Shown: positions 17,828 to 27,108 of the stretch, piece after piece
How the letters are laid out: the number at the start of each line of letters is the position of its first letter
How positions within the stretch are numbered: position 1 is the first letter of the stretch
Source of the DNA: Paenibacillus sonchi
Lineage (GTDB): Bacteria; Bacillota; Bacilli; Paenibacillales; Paenibacillaceae
Reading direction: 5' to 3'
DNA length: 64,000 nt
NCBI RefSeq assembly: GCF_016772475.1
Contig: NZ_CP068595.1
Coordinates: 2,976,001-3,040,000 of the forward strand
The notes under the pieces: generated by a model
Told to the model about the DNA's origin: nothing
What the model saw: the letters and a program-made list of their open reading frames with translations, nothing else
Database searches by the model: none
Made by a program: the position numbers and the translations under genes

Positions 17828-18754
17828 ATGGCACTGGACAGCGACCGGTATCAAGGCTGCCTGCAAGGGCTGGCAGCAGGTGATGCGCTGGGGACTACCG
17901 CCGAGTTCAAGGCACCGGGGACTTTTGCGCCGCTGGAGGACATCGTCGGCGGCGGAGTGTTCGGGCTGCAGCCGGGGCAATGGACCGACGATACCTCGAT
18001 GGCGCTGTGCCTGGCGGACAGTCTGCTGGCGGCGCCGGGCTTTGATCCTGCCGATCAGATGCGGCGGTATGTGCGGTGGTTCCGCGAAGGATACCTCAGC
18101 AGCACGGGGGAGTGCTTCGACATCGGGAACGCTACGCGCTCTGCGCTGCTGCAGTTCGAGGCCGGCGGCGAAGCGTACAGCGGCTCGGAAGATCCGCGCA
18201 GTGCCGGGAACGGCCCGATTATGCGCCTGGCCCCGGTGGTGATGTACTATGCGGAGGACCCGGTGGCAGCCATAGAGTACGCTGCGCGAAGCTCGCGGAC
18301 CACCCATGCCGCTGCAGAGTGCGTGGATGCCTGCCGCCTGATGGCAGCTTATATCCTCGCCGGACTGCACGGCTGGAGCAAGCAGGAGCTGCTGGCCCCG
18401 GACGCCTTCGGCGGCTGGCTGGAGGAGGAGGCACTGTCCCGCAGCATCCTGGACATTAAGCGGGGTTCTTACAAGCTCAAGGCTCCGCCGGAGATTAAGG
18501 GCTCCGGCTATGTGGTGCAATCGCTGGAAGCGGCGCTGTGGGCATTCCACGGATCGTCCAGCTTCGCCGAAGGCGCGCTGCTGGCCGTGAATCTGGGCGA
18601 TGATGCCGATACTACCGGCGCGGTCTACGGCCAGATTGCCGGAGCCTATTACGGCCTCGGCGGCATACCCGCGCAGTGGTCGGGCAGACTTGCCATGCGT
18701 GGTCTGATCAGCGATTACGCCGGACGGCTATACAACGAGCGGGCAGGAAGGTAA
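17828..18754 (+). CDS. ADP-ribosylglycohydrolase family protein
   Basis: This 308-residue protein has the all-helical DraG/ARH fold with the two metal-binding motifs: WTDDTSMALCLADSL near residue 57 and a C-terminal NLGDDADTTGAVYGQIAGA, given here as GDDADTTGA. The early GLAAGDALGTTAEF is also diagnostic. These enzymes remove ADP-ribose from proteins or small molecules, using two magnesium ions. The ATG follows AGGAGG. No ADP-ribosyltransferase partner is visible nearby, so the target is unknown. Confidence 0.9.
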   Translation: MALDSDRYQGCLQGLAAGDALGTTAEFKAPGTFAPLEDIVGGGVFGLQPGQWTDDTSMALCLADSLLAAPGFDPADQMRRYVRWFREGYLSSTGECFDIGNATRSALLQFEAGGEAYSGSEDPRSAGNGPIMRLAPVVMYYAEDPVAAIEYAARSSRTTHAAAECVDACRLMAAYILAGLHGWSKQELLAPDAFGGWLEEEALSRSILDIKRGSYKLKAPPEIKGSGYVVQSLEAALWAFHGSSSFAEGALLAVNLGDDADTTGAVYGQIAGAYYGLGGIPAQWSGRLAMRGLISDYAGRLYNERAGR

Positions 18755-18822
18755 GCGGATAGAGACGGTAGGAAGGTAAGCGATAGAAGACGGCAGGAAG
18801 CAAAATAAATAGAACATCAAAG

Positions 18823-18847
18823 AAGCTCCGCGGCTGCGGAGCTTTTT
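18823..18847 (+). terminator. Terminator of ADP-ribosylglycohydrolase gene
   Basis: A perfect AAGCTCCGC/GCGGAGCTT stem with a GGCT loop is followed by TTTTT. Flanking AACATCAA and TTGATGTT extend the symmetry. Confidence 0.85.
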
Positions 18848-18940
18848 TGATGTTCGGGAAGTTATGATTTTCTTCCGTTTTGGATAAGGAAGGATAGTTG
18901 CGGGTTCACTTTGACCCGCCTGGGGCGGATTTGCTCAGAA

Positions 18941-19168
18941 ACAACGGCAGAAATGCCGTTGTTGGAGCACCGCAGGCGGGAACGGGACGAAACAACGGCA
19001 GAAATGCCGTTGTTGAAGCGCCGCAGGCGGGAACGGGACGAAACAACGGCAGAAATGCCGTTGTTGAAGCGCCGCAGGCGGGAACGGGACGAAACAACGG
19101 CAGAAATGCCGTTGTTGAAGCACCGCCGGCGGGAACGGGACGAAACAACGGCAGAAATGCCGTTGCCC
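18941..19168. repeat. Five-copy 51 bp tandem array with hairpin core
   Basis: Core hairpins start at 18941, 18992, 19043, 19094 and 19145, exactly 51 bp apart. Each core has arms ACAACGGCA and TGCCGTTGT around GAAA; the 29 bp spacer (GCGCCGCAGGCGGGAACG and similar) is nearly identical between units. Because 51 is a multiple of three, open frames run through it on both strands, but they lack RBSs and are repeats only. A second array with the same core and period but another spacer is at 59749. Confidence 0.92.
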
Positions 19169-19245
19169 ACACACCGTGGTTCACAGCCTGAGGCATTAAC
19201 CTAACGCGACATAATCAATGGCTGTGCAGCGATTCGGTCCAGAAT

Positions 19246-20151
19246 TCAAGAGCTGCTGTTTTGAGCGAAATGATCAATGATAATTTTCTTTACATGTCTT
19301 TCTACATGACTGTACCGGTCTTTTGCAGGCTGGCAAAGAATGACCTTCCAAGTGATCGGTTGATGAAAGGGAACTTCGATGATGTCAGAAATATTGAAAA
19401 AATCATGAACGGGTGAAGGCAAAATTGTTATAAATTTAGAGCGTTTGGTTACTTGTAAAAGGAAGTCCCAAGACGCTGACAGAATAGAGATCTGCGGCTG
19501 AATATTCTCTTTTTTAAATTGCTCCAGCAGTTTATGGTGAATCATAAAAGTATGATTAAAGATGGCTAAGGGTTCGTTATTGAGCTGCTCCCAATAGATT
19601 TTCTCATGGTTTGCCAGAGGATTGCTTGAACTCATAAAGGCGGTTAATTCATCCTCTTGCAGCAGATATTCGTTAATAGTAGTAGGATCGATATTTGTGG
19701 GCTGCAGTAAAATAGCAAAATCCAACTCTTTTAAGGTCAGCATTCTCCGCAATTCATATGCCCCGGCTTCGATGATTTCAAATTTAATATCAGGATTGGT
19801 CGACAGCATGCTGGATAGGATATCGGCGAAAACAATTCCTAATATAAGCGGCGGGATGCCGATTACTATTTTGCCTTTGAATTGAAAGGAGTCCTCGCGC
19901 AGCTCGGCCAGCATGTTTTGATAATTCTTCACAAGAGTTTTTGCGTTTTCAAAAAACCTTTCCCCGGCAGGCGTTAAGTTCTGTAATCTTCCTTTGTAGC
20001 GTTCGAATAGATTGACGTTTTCTTCGTCTTCAAAATTTTTAATTAATAAGCTAAGAGACGGCTGTGTAACACATAATTTTTTGGCGGCAACAGATAGATT
20101 ACAGCTGGAATTTACAATTTCAATAAAGTACTCTAAATGTTTTATATCCAC
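19246..20151 (-). CDS. LysR-family transcriptional regulator
   Basis: The protein starts with a LysR winged helix (HLEYFIEIVNSSCNLSVAAKK, split here as HLEYFIEIV and LSVAAKKL; then TQPSLSLLI) and continues with a two-lobed effector domain. I prefer the GTG at 20151, eight bases after GAGGAA, giving 301 residues; the GTG at 20166 has no RBS. It is divergent from the ketone-body operon, and its AT-rich codon use matches that operon rather than the rest of the window. By the usual LysR logic it activates the operon in response to a pathway metabolite. Confidence 0.88.
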   Translation of the reverse strand: MDIKHLEYFIEIVNSSCNLSVAAKKLCVTQPSLSLLIKNFEDEENVNLFERYKGRLQNLTPAGERFFENAKTLVKNYQNMLAELREDSFQFKGKIVIGIPPLILGIVFADILSSMLSTNPDIKFEIIEAGAYELRRMLTLKELDFAILLQPTNIDPTTINEYLLQEDELTAFMSSSNPLANHEKIYWEQLNNEPLAIFNHTFMIHHKLLEQFKKENIQPQISILSASWDFLLQVTKRSKFITILPSPVHDFFNISDIIEVPFHQPITWKVILCQPAKDRYSHVERHVKKIIIDHFAQNSSS

Positions 20152-20529
20152 TACTAGATTCCTCACTTCTATAAATTTTATCTATAGCATGTGATATGAA
20201 TAGTCGTGCAAGTTATCACGGGTTACCGGGAAAAAGGCTGATCTTGGGCTGTATTCTTCTTGAAAATAGCAAATTACACTTGGTTTGTCCACGAGGTTTA
20301 TCCTGATTTTGGTTTTTATTTTTTTTATAGCTGAATTTTTTTAGAAATAGCTTTCCTGGCAAGGATTTCCCCATGATATTAATTTATTTTACAGCTTATA
20401 TAAAAATTTGGTTTTAGACAGAACTTTGAAAGCGGTTTATTGTTATTCGCGTAAGCAGTTCAGTTATGATTGTGAATCTTATTACACGGTGTGTTCACCA
20501 GTAACCTGGGAAAGAAAGCGGGGAAGAGT
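20152..20529. promoter_or_regulatory. AT-rich divergent control region of the ketone-body operon
   Basis: This 378 bp spacer is strikingly AT-rich with no gene. A plausible plus-strand promoter is TAGACA (20415-20420) and TATTGT (20438-20443), 17 bases apart. TGAAAGCGGTTTAT (20427-20440) partly matches a cre site between the two boxes, with mismatches at its end. No LysR box can be fixed by eye. Confidence 0.4.
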
Positions 20530-21714
20530 ATGAAGGAAGTTGTTATTGTGTCAGCGGTGAGAACCGCAGTGGGCTCTTTTGGGGGAGTTTTTAAAAATGT
20601 ATCGGCTATTACCTTAGGAACAGTTGCTGTAAAGGGTGCATTGGCAAAAATTAATTTAGACCCTGCAGAAGTTGATGAAGTTATTTTAGGTAATGTTTTA
20701 CAGGCCGGGTTAGGGCAAAATGTCGCAAGGCAGATATCTATACAAGCCGGGATTCCAATGGAAGTGCCGTCATATACCATCAATAAAGTTTGCGGTTCAG
20801 GCTTAAAGTCCGTTCAGCTTGCGGCTCAGACAATCCTGTCCGGCCAGGCAGAGGTTGTAGTTGCAGGTGGAGCAGAGAATATGAGCCAGGCGCCTTATCT
20901 GCTGCCGACAACCCGGTGGGGACAAAGAATGGGTGACGGAATCATTATAGATTCGATGGTTCATGATGGGTTAACGGATGCTTTTAATCAATATCATATG
21001 GGAATTACTGCTGAAAATATCGCTGAAAAATACAATATTACGAGAGAAATGCAAGATGAGTTAGCGGCAGCAAGCCAAAATAAAGCGGAGAAAGCCATCA
21101 AAGAAGGAAAATTCAAAGGGGAGATTATTCCTGTTGAGATTCCGCAGCGGAAAGGCGCGCCAGTAGTAGCGGACACCGATGAGTACCCTCGTATGGGAGT
21201 GACCGCAGAAAGCCTGGCTGAATTAAAACCGGCTTTTAAAAAGGACGGCACAGTAACAGCAGCCAATGCTTCAGGCCTGAATGACGGTGCGGCAATATTG
21301 ATTGTGATGAGCAAAAACAAAGCTGAACGTTTAGGCTTAAAGCCGCTTGTAACGATTAAAGCTGTTGAATGTGCAGGGGTTGCCCCGGAAATTATGGGTA
21401 CAGGACCCATTCCGGCAACAAAAAAAGCCTTGGCGGCAGCCGGTGTAACGGTGCAAGATCTAGATTTAGTTGAAGCGAATGAAGCTTTTGCGTCACAAGC
21501 ATTATGTGTCGTAAATGAATTAGGAATAAACATGGATATGGTCAATGTAAACGGCGGAGCCATTGCTTTGGGGCATCCCATTGGCGCCAGCGGCGCACGC
21601 ATATTGGTAACACTGATTCATGAAATGGAAAGAAGAAAGGTTCAAACTGGTTTGGCAACTCTATGTATCGGCGGTGGGCAAGGCATTGCCATGATTGTAG
21701 AGAGAGAGGGGTAA
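20530..21714 (+). CDS. atoB: Acetyl-CoA acetyltransferase (thiolase II)
   Basis: The 394-residue enzyme has all biosynthetic-type thiolase signatures: the nucleophilic Cys in [11 protein letters not shown], the NEAFASQA segment, the His in [10 protein letters not shown] and the second Cys in LCIGGGQG. It interconverts two acetyl-CoA and acetoacetyl-CoA; in this operon it would cleave acetoacetyl-CoA. The ATG at 20530 follows GGGGAAGAG. It is first in the five-gene operon, overlapping closely with the CoA-transferase genes (4 bp gap). Confidence 0.93.
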   Translation: MKEVVIVSAVRTAVGSFGGVFKNVSAITLGTVAVKGALAKINLDPAEVDEVILGNVLQAGLGQNVARQISIQAGIPMEVPSYTINKVCGSGLKSVQLAAQTILSGQAEVVVAGGAENMSQAPYLLPTTRWGQRMGDGIIIDSMVHDGLTDAFNQYHMGITAENIAEKYNITREMQDELAAASQNKAEKAIKEGKFKGEIIPVEIPQRKGAPVVADTDEYPRMGVTAESLAELKPAFKKDGTVTAANASGLNDGAAILIVMSKNKAERLGLKPLVTIKAVECAGVAPEIMGTGPIPATKKALAAAGVTVQDLDLVEANEAFASQALCVVNELGINMDMVNVNGGAIALGHPIGASGARILVTLIHEMERRKVQTGLATLCIGGGQGIAMIVEREG

Positions 21715-21718
21715 GAGG

Positions 21719-22372
21719 ATGAATAAAGTAGTGGCTTTAGATGAGGCGATCGCTCATATCAAAGACGGGGATGTTGTGATGATCGGCGGGTTCATGGCTA
21801 ACGGGACTCCTGAAAAACTAGTGGATGCCCTTGTTGAAGCAAACATCAAAGATATTACTTTGATTTGCAATGATACAGGATTTATCAATAGAGGCTCAGG
21901 TAAGCTGGTATCCAATAAGCAATGCAAAAAAATTATGGCCTCTCATATTGGAACAAATAAAGAAACCGGCAGACAGATGACTGAGGGAGAGACAGAAGTG
22001 GTGCTTATTCCTCAAGGGACTTTGGTGGAGCAAATCCGTGCGGGCGGCTATGGTCTAGGCGGCGTATTGACAGCTACCGGAATAGGCACGCTGGTTGAAG
22101 AAGGCAAAGAAAAAATTGTAGTCGATGGAAAAGAGTATTTACTAGAGAAACCAATAACTGCCGATGTGGCACTTCTTTACGCCGCTAAGGCGGATAAAGC
22201 CGGGAATATTGTGTACAAAGGCTCGGCAAACAATTTTAACAATATTATGGCAGGTGCCGCAAAGACAACCATTGTTGAAGTGGGAGAATTAGTAGAAATA
22301 GGGGAGATTGATCCCAATGAAGTCGTTACGCCAAATATCTTCGTGAACTATATTGTTGAAGGAGGTAAGTGA
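21719..22372 (+). CDS. atoD: Acetate/acetoacetate CoA-transferase subunit A
   Basis: The 217-residue product is a class I CoA-transferase alpha subunit, with the [16 protein letters not shown] start motif for CoA binding, and NDTGFINRG. With the next gene it forms an alpha2-beta2 enzyme that moves CoA from acetyl- or succinyl-CoA to acetoacetate or another short-chain acid. Only four bases separate it from the thiolase stop, and it ends one base before the start of the beta subunit gene, so translation is coupled. Confidence 0.9.
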   Translation: MNKVVALDEAIAHIKDGDVVMIGGFMANGTPEKLVDALVEANIKDITLICNDTGFINRGSGKLVSNKQCKKIMASHIGTNKETGRQMTEGETEVVLIPQGTLVEQIRAGGYGLGGVLTATGIGTLVEEGKEKIVVDGKEYLLEKPITADVALLYAAKADKAGNIVYKGSANNFNNIMAGAAKTTIVEVGELVEIGEIDPNEVVTPNIFVNYIVEGGK

Positions 22373-22373
22373 A

Positions 22374-23030
22374 ATGGATAAGGCAGAGCTGCAAAACATG
22401 ATCGCCAAACGTGTAGCCCAGGAACTCAAGGACGGAGAGCTGGTGAACCTGGGAATCGGCTTACCAACCAAAGTCGCAAACTTTGTTTCAGAAGAGGTTC
22501 ACGTTACTTTTCACTCGGAAAATGGATTTGTCGGATTAGGACCGGCCCAAGGAGAAGAAATAACCGATCCAACGATTGTTAATGCCGGCGGGCAATATGT
22601 AACTATTAATCCGAACGGCTGCTTTTTCGACAGTGCTACTTCCTTTGGAATTATCCGCGGCGGGCATGTGGATTTAACGGTTTTGGGAGCCCTTCAAGTT
22701 GATGAAAAGGGGAATATCGCCAACTATATGATTCCTGGAAAGATGGTGCCGGGAATGGGGGGCGCAATGGACTTGTTGACAGGAGCGAAAAAAGTAATTG
22801 TAGCCATGGAGCATACCTCACAAGGAAAAGCTAAAATTTTGAAGGAATGCACATTGCCGCTGACGGCCAAAAATGCGGTGGATCTAATTATCACTGAAAT
22901 GGCTGTTATCGAAGTTACTCCGGAAGGATTGCTGTTACAAGAGATAAATTCTGCTTATACCCTGGAAGAGGTGTTAGCGGCAACAGAAGCAAAGCTGATG
23001 ATTAGTGAGAAATTAAAAGAAACTGCTTAA
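22374..23030 (+). CDS. atoA: Acetate/acetoacetate CoA-transferase subunit B
   Basis: The 218-residue beta subunit carries the catalytic Glu in [11 protein letters not shown] and the conserved [13 protein letters not shown] segment. The ATG at 22374 has GGAGG well placed inside the end of the alpha-subunit gene; an upstream start at 22353 would extend into that gene and is unlikely. Together with the thiolase and dehydrogenase it makes a complete route from 3-hydroxybutyrate to acetyl-CoA. Confidence 0.9.
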   Translation: MDKAELQNMIAKRVAQELKDGELVNLGIGLPTKVANFVSEEVHVTFHSENGFVGLGPAQGEEITDPTIVNAGGQYVTINPNGCFFDSATSFGIIRGGHVDLTVLGALQVDEKGNIANYMIPGKMVPGMGGAMDLLTGAKKVIVAMEHTSQGKAKILKECTLPLTAKNAVDLIITEMAVIEVTPEGLLLQEINSAYTLEEVLAATEAKLMISEKLKETA

Positions 23031-23067
23031 GGCCTGATCAATTCAAAATCTTGTGGGGGGAATTAAC

Positions 23068-23844
23068 ATGGAAAAAACTAAAGTTGTTTTTGTAACAGGT
23101 GCCGCAAGCGGAATTGGAAAACAAATTGGAGAAACTTTTTTGAAGCAGGGCTCAAAGGTTGTTTTTTCAGATATTAATGATGAAATTTTACAAGAGATGG
23201 TTAATGTGTTGAAAAATGAAGGATTCGATTGCCACGGCATTAAATGCGATGTAACCAAAGAGGATGAAATCAATTCAGCGATTGATGAAACCGTAGAAAA
23301 ATATGGCCGTTTGGATGTTTTGATCAACAATGCCGGATTACAGCACGTATCCTTAATTGAGGATTTTCCGACCCATAAATTTGAATTTATGTTGAAAGTC
23401 ATGTTAGTGGCTCCATTTATTGCAACCAAAAGAGCATTCCCAATTATGAAAAAACAAGGATTTGGACGCATTATTAATATGGCATCGATTAACGGAGTCA
23501 TTGGCTTTGCCGGAAAATCAGCATACAACTCTGCGAAGCATGGGGTTATTGGTCTGACGAAAGTAACAGCCTTAGAAGCAGCAAACTCTGGTATAACAGT
23601 AAATGCCATTTGTCCAGGATATGTGGATACACCACTTGTTAGAGGCCAATTCGAGGATTTATCTAAAACCCGTAATATCCCGTTAGAGAATGTATTAGAG
23701 GAGGTTCTTTATCCGTTAGTTCCGCAAAAGCGTCTAATCGATGTTCAGGAAATTGCCGATTATGCAGTGTTCCTGGCCAGCGAGCAGGCAAAAGGAATTA
23801 CAGGTCAAGCCTGTCTAATCGATGGTGGCTATACAGCGCAGTAA
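23068..23844 (+). CDS. 3-hydroxybutyrate dehydrogenase (SDR family)
   Basis: The 258-residue short-chain dehydrogenase has the cofactor motif TGAASGIGKQ, the NNAG motif, catalytic Ser in NMASINGVIG, and YNSAKHG with the Tyr and Lys. The choice of 3-hydroxybutyrate as substrate rests on similarity of the ends (LEAANSGITVNAICPGYV given here as ITVNAICPGYV; C-terminal QACLIDGGY) and on the neighbouring thiolase and CoA-transferase. It would oxidise 3-hydroxybutyrate to acetoacetate with NAD. The ATG at 23068 follows GGGGGGAA. Confidence 0.87.
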   Translation: MEKTKVVFVTGAASGIGKQIGETFLKQGSKVVFSDINDEILQEMVNVLKNEGFDCHGIKCDVTKEDEINSAIDETVEKYGRLDVLINNAGLQHVSLIEDFPTHKFEFMLKVMLVAPFIATKRAFPIMKKQGFGRIINMASINGVIGFAGKSAYNSAKHGVIGLTKVTALEAANSGITVNAICPGYVDTPLVRGQFEDLSKTRNIPLENVLEEVLYPLVPQKRLIDVQEIADYAVFLASEQAKGITGQACLIDGGYTAQ

Positions 23845-23897
23845 AATACAGACTAACTCTACTCACCCCTTCTTTTATCTAATCTGGAGGAGTACAA

Positions 23898-25232
23898 ATG
23901 GAAATTATAGGATCAATAGGAATTATATTAGGGGTTATAGCCATCATCCTTTTTGCCCTAAAAGAAATTCATATTACAGTGGCTGCCCCGTTAGCGACAT
24001 TAATTGTAGTTCTTTTAAATCAAATGGATATTGTCACCTTTATGCTGGGTTCGGAGAGCGGCAATTTTATGGGGGCTCTCGGGAACTACATTGTGAAATT
24101 TTTTGCGATTTTCCTGCTCGGAGCCATATTAGCTAAGTTTATGGAGGAAAGCGGAGCGACAATCTCGATTGCCGATTTTATATTGAAGAAATTCGGCACC
24201 CAGAACCCGTATCGGGTACTTGTAGCCATTTTTATTGTTGCCGTTATATTAACTTACGGAGGAATTAGCCTTTTTGTAGTTATGTTTGCAGTCATTCCAC
24301 TGGCACGCACGTTGTTTAAAAAGCTGGACATCGCTTGGAATTTAATCCAAATTCCAGTATGGCTTGGGATCGGAACGGTTACCATGACTATATTGCCGGG
24401 AACTCCGGCTATCCAGAATGTCATTCCCATTCAGTTTTTAGGAACTTCTCTAGTGGCAGCGGCCATACCAAGTATAGCGGGGGCTCTCGGGTGTACCGCA
24501 TTTGGTCTCTTCTATATGAAGTACTGTCTGAACAAGAGCCTAAAAGCTGGAGAAACTTATGCAACCTATGCTGACGATGTAGAGGAAAGCAAGGCTGAAA
24601 GAGAATTACCCGGTTTTTTTGCAAGTATTTTACCGCTTGTTACATTAATTATTATTGCTGTTTTAGGCAGTACTTTTGGTAATGAATTTGTTCGCAAGAA
24701 TGTTATTTATGTGGCATTAATGGTGGCTATTTTACTAGCAGTAGCGCTGTTTAATAAACATATTCCTGATAAGATCCGTACATTAAGTATTGGGGCGAGC
24801 GGCTCCATTGCCCCTATTTTTGCTACGGCTTCAGCAGTAGCTTTTGGTTCCGTGCTGATGGCTGCACCAGGATTTGAATTTTTCTCGAATTTAATTACTT
24901 CTATACCAGGTGACCCCTTAATAAGCTTGACTGTACTAACGGCATGTATATCGGCAATTACAGGATCTTCTTCCGGAACCTTGGGGATCGTGATGCCCAA
25001 CTTTACCGACTTTTATCTCAATGCCGGCATCCATCCGGAATTAATTCACCGTGTAGCAGCGATCGCTTCGAATATTACAACACTTGTTCCACAAAGCGGC
25101 GTTCTCTTAACATTCTTAGCTTTGACAAAATTAAACCATAAAAACGGATTTAAGGAAGCGTTCATCACGGTGACCGTCGGGTGTGCGATTGCGGTTGTCA
25201 TTGTAATAGTACTAGGGAAATTTATGTTGTAA
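23898..25232 (+). CDS. GntP-family permease, probably for 3-hydroxybutyrate or a similar acid
   Basis: The 444-residue protein has about 12-13 membrane segments and the GntP/CitMHS-type build, with conserved TYGGISLFVVMFA and LPGTPAIQN and the late SGVLLTFLALTKLNHK segment. GntP proteins import gluconate or other hydroxy acids with protons. Placed last in an operon for 3-hydroxybutyrate breakdown, it most likely brings in that substrate. It starts at an ATG after GGAGGAG. Confidence 0.85.
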   Translation: MEIIGSIGIILGVIAIILFALKEIHITVAAPLATLIVVLLNQMDIVTFMLGSESGNFMGALGNYIVKFFAIFLLGAILAKFMEESGATISIADFILKKFGTQNPYRVLVAIFIVAVILTYGGISLFVVMFAVIPLARTLFKKLDIAWNLIQIPVWLGIGTVTMTILPGTPAIQNVIPIQFLGTSLVAAAIPSIAGALGCTAFGLFYMKYCLNKSLKAGETYATYADDVEESKAERELPGFFASILPLVTLIIIAVLGSTFGNEFVRKNVIYVALMVAILLAVALFNKHIPDKIRTLSIGASGSIAPIFATASAVAFGSVLMAAPGFEFFSNLITSIPGDPLISLTVLTACISAITGSSSGTLGIVMPNFTDFYLNAGIHPELIHRVAAIASNITTLVPQSGVLLTFLALTKLNHKNGFKEAFITVTVGCAIAVVIVIVLGKFML

Positions 25233-25258
25233 GGGTTTTCGAATAAGGTACCGGTATT

Positions 25259-25298
25259 CCAAAAACCTCCCCCGGCCAGGCGGAGGTTTTTGGCTTTT
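25259..25298 (+). terminator. Terminator of ketone-body operon
   Basis: Arms CCAAAAACCTCC and GGAGGTTTTTGG are perfectly complementary and followed by CTTTTG. The A/T-rich sides allow action in both directions, also for thyX. Confidence 0.8.
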
Positions 25299-25387
25299 GC
25301 AGTGTTAACGGCTTGTGTCCGGCCCGCGATGGGCCCACTCAAACAGGCGGGGGCTTGTGCGAGCGATGGGGGTTATTCGTTGGAAAG

Positions 25388-26098
25388 CTAGGCCTGTTGT
25401 CTGGTCAGCAGCTCTTCTGTGGCTACCGGGAACAAGGTTTTCACGATATTCAGAATGGCTTTCGCATAGTCCTGGATCTCTTGCTGGGCATCATGCTCCA
25501 GCCGCTGGTTCAGGAAATGGGCAACGGACTGCAGAGAGGCCGTCCAATACCAACGCACATAGAGGCCGTAAGCCGCAAGGAACAGTCTGGCCTGTTCGGC
25601 GCAGATGCCATCGGCCAAAGCGGCTTCGTATTTCTGAATGCCCAACTGGGTGTACTCCATAAGTTCCCGCGTATATTTTTCGCCAAGCTCCCAGGCCACC
25701 AGACCGCCGCTGCCTTGTTTTGAATTCTCGGGTGCTCCTCTCCACTGTCCGGCAGAAGGGATGTAAAAAGCGGGTTCCTCCGTAATATACCTGCGGCTGG
25801 ATTCATTCCATGCCTCCAGACTGTCTCCAGTGCCCTCATAATGGGCTGAACCTACTATGTATTTCCACCACTGCCTGGCGACCATGAGCGGAGCATAGAT
25901 TTCCAGTTGGAGTACGGCGTGTCTGAAGGGAGAAGTGTGTCCTTCCCGTGCGAGAAACCGAATCAGCCGGATATCTTTTTCCGTCAGTGCTTCAGATTGT
26001 TTGGCGTAGGATACGCGCGCCGCATTCACAACGGTCAGATCGCTGCCCATATGGTTAACCAAGCGGACATACCCTTTGTCCAGTACGTTAATATGCAA
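25388..26098 (-). CDS. thyX: Flavin-dependent thymidylate synthase, variant motif
   Basis: The protein matches ThyX over its length of about 236 residues. It methylates dUMP to dTMP using methylene-tetrahydrofolate and FAD. The usual RHR-x7-S signature is replaced by ARQWWKY followed by a 15-residue longer loop and WNESSRRY, a form found in some ThyX of Bacillota and phages. The C-terminal half keeps the helical FLNQRLEHDAQQEI region (RxxxDAQ motif). The ATG at 26104 lies only two bases after AGGAGG, so the TTG at 26098, eight bases away, is the more likely start. No thyA is visible in the window. Confidence 0.85.
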   Translation of the reverse strand: MHINVLDKGYVRLVNHMGSDLTVVNAARVSYAKQSEALTEKDIRLIRFLAREGHTSPFRHAVLQLEIYAPLMVARQWWKYIVGSAHYEGTGDSLEAWNESSRRYITEEPAFYIPSAGQWRGAPENSKQGSGGLVAWELGEKYTRELMEYTQLGIQKYEAALADGICAEQARLFLAAYGLYVRWYWTASLQSVAHFLNQRLEHDAQQEIQDYAKAILNIVKTLFPVATEELLTRQQA

Positions 26099-26255
26099 AA
26101 TCATAACCTCCTAATTGAGTTGGACTCTCTAATTCTAATTCTGGAGTAGGGGACTTTCTCCTGCATCTAGTCCTTCATTTATCTCTTCTATAATAGCATG
26201 GTATAATTTACCTCAGATGATCTCATTTCTATTGGATCGAAAGAGGCGACAACAG

Positions 26256-26774
26256 ATGCAGCTTAGGCAAATGGCCGTAGCATTCATATTCAATGAACAC
26301 AGGGAAGTGTTATTTCTGCAAAAAAAGCCAACCAGCGCCTTTCTTCCAGGAATGCTTGTTCCCATCGGAGGGCATATGGAAAGCGGTGAGTTCAGCGATC
26401 CGATGCGGGCCTGCCTTAGAGAGATTCAAGAGGAGACGGGATTGGGGGAACACGAGCTTGCAGCTTTGAAACTCCGGTACATCGTGCACCGGATGAAGGA
26501 TGAGCGCGAGATCCGCATTCAATACATTTTCACAGGAGAGGCAGCGGCAGGCAGCGAACTGGTGGAGAGTGAAGAAGGACGGCTGCTCTGGGTAGACTGC
26601 AGCACCGTATCCAGCCGGCATGTCTCAGCCTCAACTGAAGAGGTCATTCGGCACTTTCTTAAGACGGGAATACATAATCACAAAACTTATATTGGCACCA
26701 TGCACGGTTTGCAGGGACAAGCCGCCATGAACTGGGCGGTGCTGGAGGATTGGGAAAGCAGGGTGAGTCTATGA
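26256..26774 (+). CDS. Nudix hydrolase
   Basis: The ATG at 26256 has GAGG nine bases upstream and gives 172 residues. The Nudix box spans GGHMESGEFSD, RACLREIQEETG, with the REIQEETG core intact. The protein resembles the MutT/DUF4743-like group that acts on nucleoside diphosphate derivatives; the substrate is not predictable. The C-terminal 35 residues (HNHKTYIGTMHG onward) are outside the core domain. It ends just upstream of a glycosyltransferase remnant. Confidence 0.8.
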   Translation: MQLRQMAVAFIFNEHREVLFLQKKPTSAFLPGMLVPIGGHMESGEFSDPMRACLREIQEETGLGEHELAALKLRYIVHRMKDEREIRIQYIFTGEAAAGSELVESEEGRLLWVDCSTVSSRHVSASTEEVIRHFLKTGIHNHKTYIGTMHGLQGQAAMNWAVLEDWESRVSL

Positions 26775-26810
26775 ACGGAACGGTCTCCCATCCCGAAAGG
26801 GTTACGGGAT

Positions 26811-27086
26811 ATGATCTTCATTCTTGCCATGGGTGCCCCCAACTCGGATAAATGGCTTCACAAGCATAAAGGTGAGCTTGCCGGAGTTAAGCTGGTTTTT
26901 GGTGTAGGGGGCAGTTTAGATGTGATTTCGGGAAAAGTGAAACCCACGCCGCCTGTGTGGAAAAAGCTTAACCTGGAGTGGGCGCACCGTTTGCTGTTTT
27001 CACCCGTTGCCAAGGGACAGAAGTCGCGCTGGCGCAGACAATCCGCACTGCCGAAATTTGTATACCGGACGATGATCCGGAGATGA
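26811..27086 (+). pseudogene. WecB/TagA/CpsF glycosyltransferase, C-terminal remnant
   Basis: The 91-residue frame matches only the last third of this glycosyltransferase family: LAMGAPNSDKWLHKH corresponds to the LGAPKQE-type motif, FGVGGSLDVISGKVKPTPPVWKKL to the GVGGxFDxxAGxxxRAP motif (split here: FGVGGSLD, GKVKPTPP), and LEWAHRLLFSP to the family end. The N-terminal two thirds with the catalytic Asp are absent, and the Nudix gene ends 36 bp upstream. No convincing RBS is present. It is best read as a decayed fragment. Confidence 0.6.
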
Positions 27087-27108
27087 TCCAGAGATGAAGG
27101 AGGGCAAG

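Noticed and set aside
18941..19168. CRISPR array
   Set aside because: Unit spacing is regular, but spacers within the array are nearly identical, and no cas genes are present.
18898..19204. Long open frames on both strands with repeated residues in the 51 bp array
   Set aside because: They exist only because the repeat period is a multiple of three; every frame is open, and none has an RBS.
20340..20400. Sigma-54 promoter before the thiolase gene (CTGGCAAGGATTTCCCC)
   Set aside because: The GG/GC spacing does not fit the -24/-12 consensus and no sigma-54 activator is adjacent.
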